64,000 bases of DNA from Idiomarina loihiensis. Lineage in GTDB: Bacteria; Pseudomonadota; Gammaproteobacteria; Enterobacterales; Alteromonadaceae. The translations under genes and the position numbers were made by a program. The stretch's first letter is position 1. The number at the start of each line of letters is the position of its first letter. This document shows positions 17,135 through 27,271 of the stretch, piece after piece. Location: assembly GCF_024584785.1 (NCBI RefSeq), contig NZ_CP074112.1, positions 682,001 to 746,000 of the forward strand. The letters are read 5' to 3'. A model generated the notes under the pieces. It did not search any database and was not told where the DNA came from. It saw only the letters and a program-made list of their open reading frames with translations.

Positions 17135-18624
17135 ACGCAGCTAGCTCGGCACCTCAGCCGTCCGCTTATGCTACCCCGTTACAAACGCTGAAACGGCAAC
17201 ATCCTGGCTTAAGCGGGGTGTTGCCGTTAGTGGCAGCGCCCGATGCTTTTGCTACCCGCGTGTGGCTGGCGCGCCAAGCTCAACATAGCCTTGATCTGCA
17301 ATACTACATTTGGCGACATGATCGTACCGGTACCTTATTATTCGAAGAATTGCATGCTGCTGCCGACCGCGGGGTGCAAGTGCGGCTACTGTTAGATGAC
17401 CACAATACCGCTGGGCTAGATGCCATTTTGTTTGGCTTACAGCGCCATCCAAATATTCAGATCAAGCTGTTCAATCCACTCAAATTGCGGCGCCCACGGT
17501 GGCTCAACTATCTGCTTGAATTTCGGCGTTTAAACCGGCGCATGCATAACAAAGCTTTTATTGTCGATCAGCAGGTGTTGGTAAGCGGTGGGCGTAATAT
17601 TGGCGATGAATATTTTGGCGCCACTGATGATCGTCTCTTTGCTGATTTAGATGCCGTCATGGTTGGCCCAGTCGTGGATCATGCTGTCAGCCAGTTTGAA
17701 AGTTATTGGCAATGCTCAGCAGCAGTACCTATCAATCAACTCATCACCTTAACCAAGCCACAGCAACTGAGCCTGCTGGCACAACGCGCGCACGAGGTGA
17801 GCCAAGATCCGAAGGCCCAGCATTACATGCAAGCGTTACGGGATTCTAATTTTGTGCAGCAGTTAATCCAACACCAGCTTGAGTTTGTCTGGTGTGATAT
17901 CAAACTTGTGGCCGATGCGCCCAGTAAAATCATGGGGCGGGCGCGTGGGCGACAGTTGTTGAGTCAGCAGTTACAAGAAGTGATCGGGCAACCGCAGCAG
18001 CGGGTACGCTTGGTTTCGCCATATTTTGTCCCAACTGCAACTGGGGTTAAACTGCTCACAGAGATGGCAGCTCGCGGTGTTCATATTTCAATTCTAACCA
18101 ATGCGCTAGAAGCAACCGATGTGGCAGTGGTGCATTCTGGTTATGCTAAGTGGCGTAAGCCGCTGCTGCGGGCAGGGATTGAATTATTTGAATTACAGCG
18201 AATTTCACCGTTAGCCCGCAAAAAAGAACGTCAACTAAGACGGCAGCGGCTGAAGGGGAAAGAGCGGTTAGGTAGCTCAGCATCAAGCTTGCATGCAAAA
18301 ACCTTCAGCGTCGATCAACAACGGGTGTTTTTAGGTTCGTTTAACTTTGACCCACGTTCTGCGCAATTGAACACTGAGCTAGGGTTTGTGATTCACAGTG
18401 AAGTTTTAGCGAAACGTATTGATGATGCCTTTGTTGAAACTTTACCCAACTACGCTTATAGGCTAGTGTTAGAACCACATGTCCATGCCCAGCGAGCGAA
18501 ACTCGTTTGGCAAGAACGTCTGGGTAGTCAAATAAGTCAATATCATAGCGAACCAGGCACCTCTTGGTGGCGTCGCATGGGCATGAAGACCCTAGCGCTG
18601 CTGCCAATTGACTGGTTGCTTTAG
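17131..18624 (+). CDS. ClsC-like cardiolipin synthase / phospholipase D family protein
   Basis: A 497-residue protein with two HKD motifs: RMHNKAFIVD with H139 and SLHAKTFSVD with H388, each followed by the GGRNIGDEYF or GSFNFDPRS segments typical of bacterial cardiolipin synthases. No N-terminal membrane segments are evident, which resembles ClsC (YmdC) more than ClsA. ClsC in E. coli needs the small partner YmdB and uses phosphatidylethanolamine and phosphatidylglycerol. The gene overlaps the 91-residue protein upstream by four bases. Enzymatic specificity is inferred. Confidence 0.85.
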   Translation: MNAASSAPQPSAYATPLQTLKRQHPGLSGVLPLVAAPDAFATRVWLARQAQHSLDLQYYIWRHDRTGTLLFEELHAAADRGVQVRLLLDDHNTAGLDAILFGLQRHPNIQIKLFNPLKLRRPRWLNYLLEFRRLNRRMHNKAFIVDQQVLVSGGRNIGDEYFGATDDRLFADLDAVMVGPVVDHAVSQFESYWQCSAAVPINQLITLTKPQQLSLLAQRAHEVSQDPKAQHYMQALRDSNFVQQLIQHQLEFVWCDIKLVADAPSKIMGRARGRQLLSQQLQEVIGQPQQRVRLVSPYFVPTATGVKLLTEMAARGVHISILTNALEATDVAVVHSGYAKWRKPLLRAGIELFELQRISPLARKKERQLRRQRLKGKERLGSSASSLHAKTFSVDQQRVFLGSFNFDPRSAQLNTELGFVIHSEVLAKRIDDAFVETLPNYAYRLVLEPHVHAQRAKLVWQERLGSQISQYHSEPGTSWWRRMGMKTLALLPIDWLL

Positions 18625-18670
18625 CGAATACGGAGCAGCCGATTCGCCTTTCTTAAGCCAAGGAGTATGT

Positions 18671-20032
18671 ATGCGATTAACCTTTTTAGGTGCAGCCGAA
18701 ACGGTAACAGGCTCTAAGTATTTGCTCGAAACTGCCACCACTCGAGTGCTGATTGATTGTGGGATGTTTCAGGGGTACAAATGGCTACGGCGGCGCAATT
18801 GGCAGCCGCTACCATTAGGGATTAATCATGTTGACGGGGTCGTGCTTACTCATGCTCATCTCGATCACTCCGGCTTTTTACCCTTGTTGTATCGTGAAGG
18901 TTACCGTGGCCGCGTGTTTACTCATGCTGCTACTGCTGGCTTATGTGGCCTCTTATGGCCTGATAGCGGCAAGATCCAAGAAGAAGACGCAAAGTTCTAT
19001 AAACGCCATAAGTTAAGCAAACACCAAAATCCAGAACCTTTGTACGATGAAGCCACAGCAGAAGCAGCCTTAACACTGCTTGAGCCGGTTGAGTTTCATC
19101 AACCTTTTAGTATTGGCGATATTCAGTTCAGTTTACGACCAGCAGGACATATTCTTGGAGCTGCTAGTGTCATTGCTGAGGCTGATGGCGTGCGGATTGG
19201 TTTTAGCGGAGATGTTGGGCGGCCTAACGATATCTTAATGATGCCGCCAGAGCCACTGCCTGAATTAGATGCTTTGTTATTAGAAGCAACCTATGGCGAT
19301 CGGCGCCATGATCCGGAAGACCCTTGGCAACAGTTAACTGACGTCGTAAACGAAACCGCCAGCAGTGGTGGGGTGTTACTGATCCCAAGTTTTGCGGTAG
19401 GACGGGCTCAGTTGTTGCAGCATATGCTGATCACCCTGATGCAGCAAAAAAAGATCCCTCGGATGCCGATTTTCTTGGATAGTCCAATGGCTATCAATGC
19501 ATCTGAGCTGTATCAACAATTTCATCAGTATCACCGCTTAACAGCCGAGCAATGCTATGCGGCTGCAGCAGGAGTTGAATACACCAGGCATGTAGAAGAT
19601 TCGAAACAAATAGCACAGCAAACTGGGCCTCATATCATTATTGCTGGTAGTGGGATGGCTACTGGTGGGCGCATCTTGCATCATTTTAAACATTGGCTGG
19701 GGGATCATCGCGCAACCGTCTTGTTTTCTGGCCATCAGGCTGGTGGCACACGTGGCGCCAAGATGGTGCAGGGCGTTGAGCGTATCAAGCTGCACGGTGA
19801 GTGGTTGCCCGTGAAAGCACGTATTCGGCAGCTTAACGGTTTGTCAGGGCACGCCGACTACAGTGAAATAGGTGATTGGCTGAAGGCTTCGAAGCTATCG
19901 CCACAGTTGCAGATTTTTTTGGTGCACGGTGAGCCTGATAGTCTTGAGGCCATGTCGGATTACCTCAAACAAGAAACCTCATTTGATATCAACGTGGCTG
20001 ATTATATGGGCGTGCAGCACTTCAAGCGCTAA
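18671..20032 (+). CDS. Beta-CASP metallo-beta-lactamase-fold RNase-like protein
   Basis: A 453-residue protein. The metal motif HAHLDHSG (H61, H63, D65, H66) lies in the beta-lactamase fold, PAGHILGAAS carries the next histidine, FSGDVGRP the aspartate, and the beta-CASP part shows IIAGSGMATGGRILHH and LSGHADYSE near the C-terminus. This is the CPSF/YSH1 RNase class. The ATG at 18671 follows AAGGAG directly; an in-frame upstream start at 18608 lies inside the phospholipase D gene. RNA cleavage is expected from the family; no substrate is known here. Confidence 0.88.
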   Translation: MRLTFLGAAETVTGSKYLLETATTRVLIDCGMFQGYKWLRRRNWQPLPLGINHVDGVVLTHAHLDHSGFLPLLYREGYRGRVFTHAATAGLCGLLWPDSGKIQEEDAKFYKRHKLSKHQNPEPLYDEATAEAALTLLEPVEFHQPFSIGDIQFSLRPAGHILGAASVIAEADGVRIGFSGDVGRPNDILMMPPEPLPELDALLLEATYGDRRHDPEDPWQQLTDVVNETASSGGVLLIPSFAVGRAQLLQHMLITLMQQKKIPRMPIFLDSPMAINASELYQQFHQYHRLTAEQCYAAAAGVEYTRHVEDSKQIAQQTGPHIIIAGSGMATGGRILHHFKHWLGDHRATVLFSGHQAGGTRGAKMVQGVERIKLHGEWLPVKARIRQLNGLSGHADYSEIGDWLKASKLSPQLQIFLVHGEPDSLEAMSDYLKQETSFDINVADYMGVQHFKR

Positions 20033-20055
20033 GCCTGCGGGCTTTGTCGCGCAGT

Positions 20056-21441
20056 TTAAACCAGCACCAGTACCAAGGCGGTGGTAAGCACCGCCAAGAT
20101 AATATTCAACATCAGGCCTTCACGCACCATATCTTTGATGGTGACTTGATTGGATGCAAATACAATCGAGTTTGGCGGTGTTGCAACGGGCAAACAGAAA
20201 GCACAGCTACAGGCAATCGCCGCAGGAATCATCAGCACTTCTGGGGGTAATTCTAAAGCGGTTGCAGTAGCAGCTAAGACTGGCATCAACAAAGTAGCGG
20301 TGGCGGTATTGGATGTCACTTCAGTTAAGAAGCTTACCGCCAAAGTTAAGGCCAGAATCAAGAGCCACAGAGGCAAGCCTCCAAGCCCAACTAAGGCTTG
20401 TCCGATAATATCGCTCAGCCCGCTTGAAACAAACCCCTGGGCGAGCGCAATACCACCGGCAAACAGCAGCAAAATCCCCCATGGAATAGTCACCGCATCC
20501 TGCCATGTGAGCAACGGTGAGCCTTGCCTATCGGTTGCAATGAAAAGTGCTAGTACTCCAGCGAAAGCGACCGTAGCATCGCCAACACCAGCCAGCCCTA
20601 GCCAATCGGTCCAGCCACCGAAAGGAGCGGTACGAGTCATCCAGAGTACAATGACGGCGCCAAATATCCATAACACACGGCGCTCGTTACTTTGCATGGT
20701 TGGCAGGTTGGCTAAGTGGAGCGTAACGCTACCTCTGAGTGAGCGCGTTAACCACCAAGCAATGACAGGAATACCGACAATGACCAAGGGTAACCCTATT
20801 TGTAGCCAACGTAAAAAACCAAAGCTGGTGCCAGTATAGCTTTCGTAAACCGAAGCAAAAATTAAGTTGGGCGGGGTGCCGACTAGGGTAGCGACGCCAC
20901 CTAATGAAGCTGAATAGGCTAATCCTAGTAGCAACGCACGCTGAAATTTATGATCATTCGCAGCTTCGGCCAATGCTAAAGCGACTGGCAAGAGCGCTAG
21001 CACGGCCGCCGTGTTAGAGATCCACATCGATAAAATAGCAGTAGCTAACATAAAAGCAAATACCATACGCCGCCCGCTGCTAGCGCCAAGACGCTTCACT
21101 AAACCAAGCGCAATGCGTTTATGCACACCGCTAACCTCAACTGCTTTGGCGAGCATGAAAGCACCCATAAACAGCAGAATGATGGGATTACCTAAGGCGG
21201 CTGAGACCTCATTGACGCTCGCGACGCTGCCCAAAGGTAACAAAATAAAAGGTAGCAACGAGGTTACTGGTAATGGGAGAGCCTCGCTAATCCACCACCA
21301 AGCCACCCAAATGGTGGTGGCTAAGGTCCAAGCCGCTGGCGCCGGCATCTGCCCCCAGTGTTGGGCTAAGAGATAGCTCACAAGTGCCGCTAACGGTCCT
21401 AGCCATAGTGGATTAAACCAAGATTTTAAGCTATTTAGCAT
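20056..21441 (-). CDS. DASS/SLC13 family sodium:anion symporter
   Basis: A 461-residue protein with about eleven hydrophobic segments. Two repeats of the family are visible: SNTAAVLALLPVALAL with downstream GTPPNLIFA, and TSNTATATLLMPVLAA with downstream ATPPNSIVF. These SNT and PPN motifs form the Na+ and anion sites of divalent anion symporters, with dicarboxylates or sulfate as usual substrates. It is convergent with the beta-CASP gene and divergent from the BCCT gene. Confidence 0.87.
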   Translation of the reverse strand: MLNSLKSWFNPLWLGPLAALVSYLLAQHWGQMPAPAAWTLATTIWVAWWWISEALPLPVTSLLPFILLPLGSVASVNEVSAALGNPIILLFMGAFMLAKAVEVSGVHKRIALGLVKRLGASSGRRMVFAFMLATAILSMWISNTAAVLALLPVALALAEAANDHKFQRALLLGLAYSASLGGVATLVGTPPNLIFASVYESYTGTSFGFLRWLQIGLPLVIVGIPVIAWWLTRSLRGSVTLHLANLPTMQSNERRVLWIFGAVIVLWMTRTAPFGGWTDWLGLAGVGDATVAFAGVLALFIATDRQGSPLLTWQDAVTIPWGILLLFAGGIALAQGFVSSGLSDIIGQALVGLGGLPLWLLILALTLAVSFLTEVTSNTATATLLMPVLAATATALELPPEVLMIPAAIACSCAFCLPVATPPNSIVFASNQVTIKDMVREGLMLNIILAVLTTALVLVLV

Positions 21442-21577
21442 GGCAGAGGCTCGCTGGTTAAGGGGTATCTAGTTGGGTTTTTACGTGAATGACTAATTTA
21501 GCAGAAACTAAGTTTATTTGAAATTTTAACGCTTTACGCATAGGGTAAAAAGAAACAACTTACAGGAGAAAGGATTT

Positions 21578-23608
21578 ATGTCCGCAACCAAAGCGAAGTG
21601 GAACTCCGCTATTTTGGCACCGGTCTTTATACCCGCTGTTGCCGTCATCGCCTTGTTAGTCATAGGCACCCTAAGTAATCCCGAGCTAGCTGGCGAGGTG
21701 TTCAGTGATGTGTTGGCCTGGATAACCGCTGATTTTGGCTGGTTCTACATGCTAGCGGTCGCTATTTTCTTAGTTTTTATTGTTGTGGTGGCTGTCTCCA
21801 AGTGGGGCCGAATAAAACTAGGGCCTGATCATGCAGAACCTGAGTACAGTTTTGTGGCTTGGTTTGCCATGCTGTTTTCGGCTGGCTACGGCATAGCCTT
21901 ACTCTTTTTCGGGGTGGCTGAGCCGGTGCTGCATTATGCAAGCCCGCCGATGGGGGCACCAGAGACGGTCGATTCTGCTAAGCAAGCCATGCAAATAGCA
22001 TACTTTCACTGGGGCTTTCATATTTGGGCCATTTACGGCTTGGTTGGCTTGGTGTTGGCTTACTTCTCATTTCGTCATGGTCTGCCGTTGTCGATGCGTT
22101 CTACCTTGTATCCACTCATCGGCGAGAAAATCCATGGCCCAGCTGGGCATGCCGTCGATACCTTTGCCATCTTAGGTACCATGTTTGGTATTGCTACCAC
22201 CCTGGGTTTATCGGTGATTCAAATTAACGCTGGTTTGCACTATCTGTGGCCCGATATTCCGATCAATTCAACCGTGCAGATTATCGCTATTGCGGTGATT
22301 ACTGTGTTTGCTATTTTATCGGTGGTAGCGGGTCTAGACAAAGGGGTTAAACGCCTCTCTTACGTCAATATGGTGTTGGTGCTCTTCTTACTGTTATTTG
22401 TGTTTTTTGCAGGGCCAACGGTACATATTTTGGAGACTTATTTACAAAACACCGGGGCCTACCTGAACAATATTGTTGAGCGAACCTTTAATTTGCAGGC
22501 TTATTCGCGGAGCGATTGGATCGGTAACTGGACCTTGTTTATTTTCGGTTGGACTATTGCTTGGGCGCCATTCGTTGGTTTGTTTATTGCGCGTATTAGT
22601 CGTGGCCGCACCATCCGCCAGTTTGTGTTCGGGGTGATGTTTGTGCCTACCATGTTCACGTTCTTTTGGTTCAGTGTATTTGGTGACACCGCACTGAATT
22701 TAATCATGAACGAAGGTTACACCACCTTGATTACTGAAGTGCAAAACGATGAAGCCATCGCGTTATTCAAGTTATATGAACGCTTACCTTGGACAAATAT
22801 TTTGTCGTTTGCCACAGTGGTATTGATTGTTACTTTCTTCGTTACCTCGTCAGATTCGGGCTCGTTAGTGATCGACTCGTTGGCTTCCGGTGGACGTACC
22901 GACACGCCGGTATGGCAACGGGTGTTCTGGGCTTCGTCAGAGGGAGTTGTGGCAGGGGTGTTATTGCTTGCTGGAGGGCTAGGAGCGCTACAAACCGCAG
23001 CTATTGCCAGTGCTTTACCCTTTGCGGTGGTGATTCTTATTGCAGCGTTTGGTATGTGGCGTGCGTTGGTGATAGAGGGACATCAGCATGCTAGCTTGAA
23101 AAGCGCGATGCGTACCCACCGTCGTGGGGTTCATGCAGGGCCATCCTATTGGAAGAAGCGCTTAGCCGGAGTCGTTGATTTTCCTAAACAACAAGCAGTG
23201 CGAGAGTTTATTGAGCACACCGTAATGGAAAGTTTAGGTGATGTTGCAAAAGAACTTAAAGGGCAGCAATGGCAGGCCGAGACTAGCTTTGATACCGAAA
23301 ATATTCGGGCTATTTTTAGCGTGCAAAAAGACGATGAAGTAGACTTTACCTACGAAGTGCGGATGCGTGCCTATCAACGACCACAATTCGCGGTAGATAA
23401 ATCGAATGGTAAGGATCGTGAATACTATCGAGCTGAAGTCTTCCTGCGCCAAGGTGGACAAGCTTATGATTTATATGGTTATGAGCCGGGCGATATTATT
23501 AACGACGTGATTAATCAATTTGAAAACTACTTGCAGTTTATGCATATCTCACCAGGGAGCTTACCTTGGGATTTAGAGCAGCATGATGACGACTTGAAAT
23601 CATCGTAG
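21578..23608 (+). CDS. BCCT-family betaine/choline transporter (BetT-type)
   Basis: A 676-residue carrier, the length of E. coli BetT (677). About 12 membrane segments occupy residues 10-490, with the tryptophan-rich family signature WTLFIFGWTIAWAPFVGLFIARISRG. A 170-residue cytoplasmic C-terminal domain follows, which in BetT tunes osmotic activation. AGGAG is well spaced before ATG 21578. The substrate is probably choline or glycine betaine; no betA/betB oxidation genes are nearby. A strong terminator follows. Confidence 0.88.
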   Translation: MSATKAKWNSAILAPVFIPAVAVIALLVIGTLSNPELAGEVFSDVLAWITADFGWFYMLAVAIFLVFIVVVAVSKWGRIKLGPDHAEPEYSFVAWFAMLFSAGYGIALLFFGVAEPVLHYASPPMGAPETVDSAKQAMQIAYFHWGFHIWAIYGLVGLVLAYFSFRHGLPLSMRSTLYPLIGEKIHGPAGHAVDTFAILGTMFGIATTLGLSVIQINAGLHYLWPDIPINSTVQIIAIAVITVFAILSVVAGLDKGVKRLSYVNMVLVLFLLLFVFFAGPTVHILETYLQNTGAYLNNIVERTFNLQAYSRSDWIGNWTLFIFGWTIAWAPFVGLFIARISRGRTIRQFVFGVMFVPTMFTFFWFSVFGDTALNLIMNEGYTTLITEVQNDEAIALFKLYERLPWTNILSFATVVLIVTFFVTSSDSGSLVIDSLASGGRTDTPVWQRVFWASSEGVVAGVLLLAGGLGALQTAAIASALPFAVVILIAAFGMWRALVIEGHQHASLKSAMRTHRRGVHAGPSYWKKRLAGVVDFPKQQAVREFIEHTVMESLGDVAKELKGQQWQAETSFDTENIRAIFSVQKDDEVDFTYEVRMRAYQRPQFAVDKSNGKDREYYRAEVFLRQGGQAYDLYGYEPGDIINDVINQFENYLQFMHISPGSLPWDLEQHDDDLKSS

Positions 23609-23628
23609 TGATAGCGCTGTCTTAACGC

Positions 23629-23667
23629 AAAAGCCCCGCCCAGTGTAGCTGAGTGGGGCTTTTTTTA
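23629..23667. terminator. Bidirectional intrinsic terminator
   Basis: AAAAGCCCC and GGGGCTTTT-type arms surround about 17 bases, with a run of seven T on the forward side and four T on the reverse side. It lies between the stops of the convergent BCCT and LOV-GGDEF-EAL genes and can serve both. Confidence 0.85.
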
Positions 23668-23696
23668 GGCCATCACAAGTGCTTTAACAATCTTGC

Positions 23697-26600
23697 TTAT
23701 GCGTGCTGAGCCAAATAAACTTTAAGCTCTTCTAACGGCATGGGCTTGGCGTAGTAGAAGCCTTGAATGTAGCCGCAGCCAAGCTGCTTGAGCATAGTGA
23801 TTTGCGCTAGGGTTTCGACACCTTCAGCAATCACTTCCATATCAACCTGGGTGGCCATATTGATGACCCCAGCAGTGATCGCCTGATCACTTGCAGATTG
23901 GTCGATGTCTTGCACAAAAATACGGTCAATTTTAAGCTTGCTAACCGGGAGCTTCTTTAAGTAACTCAGCCCAGAAAAGCCTGTGCCAAAATCATCAATC
24001 GCAACTCGAATACCAACCTCTTTAAAGCGCTGCAGAACCTCGATGGTATGATGTGAGTTCTCCATAAGAATACTCTCAGTCAGTTCTAATTCGAGGAGAT
24101 CGGCTGGAGTGCCCGTTTCTTCGAGAATTTGCTGTACCTGATCGAAAAAGTCAGCACGGTGAAATTGTAAAGCAGATAAGTTTACCGCAACTCGGATAGC
24201 GCCAAATTGTTGCATCTCGTGCACATCGGTGCAGGCTTTACGCAGCGCCCAACGCCCAGCTGGAATAATTTGTCCGGTAGACTCAGCCAGTGGAATAAAC
24301 TCACCCGGTGAAATGAACCTGCCATCTGGAGTTATCCAACGCATCAAAGCCTCAACGGTAACCACGCGGCCGCTATGCAGATCAATAATAGGCTGGTAAT
24401 GAAGCTGTAACGCATCATCATCAATCGCTTGCTGAAATTCACTCCGTAAAATAACATTCGCTTGATAGTTATCATTGTTGGCGGCTTGATAAATCTGGAA
24501 GTGATTGCGGCCCTGTAATTTAGCTTGGCTCATGGCTATATCAGCTTGCTGAATCAATTCTAACGGCTGCTTTATCTTCCGAGTGTAATAGGTCACCCCA
24601 ATACTCGCTGAAATGTAAATATTGTGGCCCTCGACATGGTAGGGTTCATCAATGACATCCATCAGCTGTTGAACTAGGCTTGTTACCGTGCTGGTATCCT
24701 CAATTTCGCTTATTACAGCAACAAACTCATCGCCGCTAAAGCGGCTGATAAAATGCGGAGCTTGAATAAGTTGCTGCAGGCGCTCGGCCGCCTGTTGCAA
24801 AATCGTGTCACCAACTTTGAGGCCAAGACTGTCGTTCACTGGCTTGAAGCCATCTAAATCGATGAACAATACTGCCAAAGTACCTGGCGCATGCCCTTGT
24901 TGTTGACGCTGCACCAACCTTTGCAGGTGCTGCTCTAAACTGAAGCGGTTGGCTAAACCAGTGAGTGCATCATGGCTGGCCTGATAGGCGAGTTGCTCTT
25001 TATCTGCAACCTGTTCAGTAACATCATGCTGTACTCCCAAAAAGTGAGTGACGTTGCCTTGTTCATCTCGTACTGGCGACAGGTATAATTCATTCCAGAA
25101 ACTACTACCATCTTTGCGATAATTAAGTATTTGCGTACGAAAATCTCGTTTTTCACGCAGCGCTTGCGCGATTTCGGTAACCGTAACTGGATCGGTCTCA
25201 GGGCCTTGTAACAAAGCACAGCTTTTCCCCACGATCTCGTGATAGGAATACCCTGTTATCTGTTGGAACACTTTGTTCACATAAACCACTGGGAACCCAA
25301 TCACATTCGCATCTGCAATGACAATACCATTGACGCCACTATCAATGCCGCGACTAAGCAGCAGCCGTTGTTCAGCATCTTTTTTGGTTTGGGTAATATC
25401 TTTGGCGACCCCAAAGGTACCCAGTATGTGTTCGTTTATTTTGATGGGCAGGTTGGTCAGATCTAAGTCTATCTCCTGCCCATGCGCAGCTATGGCGGTG
25501 ACCTCGTAGCGCTGACTATGGCCAGCTAGCACTTGTTCAAACAAAGCAGCAACCGATGGATGTTGACTGCTTGGTATCAGCTTACTGTAATGCATGCCAA
25601 GTATTTGTTCGCGAGGCAACTGCAACAGCTTGCAGAAAGCATCGTTCACCTGACTGAGGCAGCCGTTAGTATCTAACGAAAAGGCAGGGTCTGGGTTGTT
25701 ATCAAACAGCGAACGGTAGCGCTGTTCGCTTAAGCCGAGTGACAACTGCTGTTCACGCATCAGCCGGTTTTGCTGAAACATCAGCAAAAAGGCCATGCTA
25801 AACAATAAGCCTAAGGCCACGATGACGCTACGCATACCGGCAGCACGATTGAGGTCAGCAAAGCTATGTAAAGTAGCCGTTAGGGTTAAGTTTGGCCCGT
25901 GAGGTATCTCAAGTAACGTGGAAGCGAGCACCACTTCATTGCCATGAGATGGCTTGCCCTCGTCAAAACTACGCACAAAGCCACTACCCAGCTGCGTATA
26001 GATTTTAATTTCATCATCTGACACCCGCGTATCAGGGTTCATCATTCTGTTCAAATTAAGCGTAGTGAGTAGGTAGCCCGGCTGACTACTCACTCGATTT
26101 ACCGGCACCAACAGCAGTGCCACGGCGGGTAGATCACGCTTGGCAAAACGCAGGGGAGGGATGAGATACTGAGTTTGTTGAGGTTGTTGTGCCAACCATT
26201 GTTGCACTTCTGCATCACGCAGAACTTCCGCGGCTAGGGCAAAACTATCATCGCGGTCAAAGCGCCAGAGCGGTTGTGCTTGGGCGTCGAGTAACGAAAT
26301 CGATAAGATATGAGGGATATCCCGCATGTAGGCCTGCACATCTGATTGTTGCATATCAATCGCGAGCCGATCATCTGCGACCCGCCAGCGTTCAACCATA
26401 CGCTCAAGTAGTTGGACATTGACATGGGCCATTTGAATCCGAGCTTTTGCAACCCGTTGTAGGCCATCATCAGCAGCTGTTTGAATTAACTGCAAATGGC
26501 TTTGCCCCATATAGAACCAGGTTGAGCAGGTAATAAATACGGCTAAACCACTTAGACTCGAGGCGGTGCGGTTAGGCATTCGTATAGGGGGTGCTTGGCG

Positions 26601-27170
26601 ATGACTAGCAAGTAGAAAAGCAATCCCTATCAGTAATAAAAGAATACCTGCAACCCCGGTAATATCGGGATGCGGGCCAAAAATCATAAAGCCGCGAGAA
26701 TCAAAATGAGCGACTAAAATAATACTACTGGCAATGATCACCACTAATGCTAGGGTGCGCACCCACAGCCGCTGCACTATACCGCGAGGATTGAGCATAA
26801 GCATGGTGCCAAGCAACATGAACAAGGCAACCATGGGGGTGTATAACACCGCTTCGTAGTTGGCGAGCCACGGCATAAAAAATACGCGGTTTAAGCTCGA
26901 GTGTACCAATAGACTATGTAAGGCGAAGCCAACAATCACCGCACCTGCGGATATTTGCAGCCAACGTCGTGCCGTTAACAGCCCCAATAGCGCCGCAGCA
27001 ATGGCCACACAAATAGCTGCGGAGGTGTTAGAAAGCATGCGATCGAATAAGCCCGTAGGAGGGCTGATGAGGTTGGTCAACAACCCCCAAGCGCCGATGG
27101 TCGCAGTGGCGGCTAATCCAGTGAATAATGCTGCGGAAATCACCGCCGGATGGACTCTGAATGATGTCAT
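23697..27170 (-). CDS. Membrane PAS-LOV-GGDEF-EAL c-di-GMP protein
   Basis: A 1157-residue protein. Residues 1-230 hold about seven hydrophobic segments. A probably periplasmic sensor (about 230-440) and another membrane segment follow, then a PAS domain (about 480-600). The second PAS domain (about 607-720) is LOV-like: GKSCALLQGPETD with C651, followed by LNYRKDG, FWNEL and FLGVQ, which in LOV domains hold FMN. SGDEF is at 812-816 and EAL at 940-942, with later DDFGTGFSGLSYLKKLP and QGFYYAKPMP. Both output domains keep their motifs, so synthesis, hydrolysis or both are possible. Blue-light control is inferred. Confidence 0.9.
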   Translation of the reverse strand: MTSFRVHPAVISAALFTGLAATATIGAWGLLTNLISPPTGLFDRMLSNTSAAICVAIAAALLGLLTARRWLQISAGAVIVGFALHSLLVHSSLNRVFFMPWLANYEAVLYTPMVALFMLLGTMLMLNPRGIVQRLWVRTLALVVIIASSIILVAHFDSRGFMIFGPHPDITGVAGILLLLIGIAFLLASHRQAPPIRMPNRTASSLSGLAVFITCSTWFYMGQSHLQLIQTAADDGLQRVAKARIQMAHVNVQLLERMVERWRVADDRLAIDMQQSDVQAYMRDIPHILSISLLDAQAQPLWRFDRDDSFALAAEVLRDAEVQQWLAQQPQQTQYLIPPLRFAKRDLPAVALLLVPVNRVSSQPGYLLTTLNLNRMMNPDTRVSDDEIKIYTQLGSGFVRSFDEGKPSHGNEVVLASTLLEIPHGPNLTLTATLHSFADLNRAAGMRSVIVALGLLFSMAFLLMFQQNRLMREQQLSLGLSEQRYRSLFDNNPDPAFSLDTNGCLSQVNDAFCKLLQLPREQILGMHYSKLIPSSQHPSVAALFEQVLAGHSQRYEVTAIAAHGQEIDLDLTNLPIKINEHILGTFGVAKDITQTKKDAEQRLLLSRGIDSGVNGIVIADANVIGFPVVYVNKVFQQITGYSYHEIVGKSCALLQGPETDPVTVTEIAQALREKRDFRTQILNYRKDGSSFWNELYLSPVRDEQGNVTHFLGVQHDVTEQVADKEQLAYQASHDALTGLANRFSLEQHLQRLVQRQQQGHAPGTLAVLFIDLDGFKPVNDSLGLKVGDTILQQAAERLQQLIQAPHFISRFSGDEFVAVISEIEDTSTVTSLVQQLMDVIDEPYHVEGHNIYISASIGVTYYTRKIKQPLELIQQADIAMSQAKLQGRNHFQIYQAANNDNYQANVILRSEFQQAIDDDALQLHYQPIIDLHSGRVVTVEALMRWITPDGRFISPGEFIPLAESTGQIIPAGRWALRKACTDVHEMQQFGAIRVAVNLSALQFHRADFFDQVQQILEETGTPADLLELELTESILMENSHHTIEVLQRFKEVGIRVAIDDFGTGFSGLSYLKKLPVSKLKIDRIFVQDIDQSASDQAITAGVINMATQVDMEVIAEGVETLAQITMLKQLGCGYIQGFYYAKPMPLEELKVYLAQHA

Positions 27171-27271
27171 AGTTGGCTGTTATCGTTTTCTTGTAATTCT
27201 TATGTAAACAGCACTATATGAGAACCAAGCGGACTTGGTCAACCGTTGTCACAGGGTTGATTCAGGATATT

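Noticed and set aside
20031-20046. Short AAGCC/GGCTT hairpin as a terminator after the beta-CASP gene
   Set aside because: The stem is only about five pairs and the T run is short, so it is not a reliable call.
20150-20839. 229-residue forward ORF
   Set aside because: It lies wholly antisense to the DASS symporter, has no ribosome site, and its composition mirrors the reverse gene.
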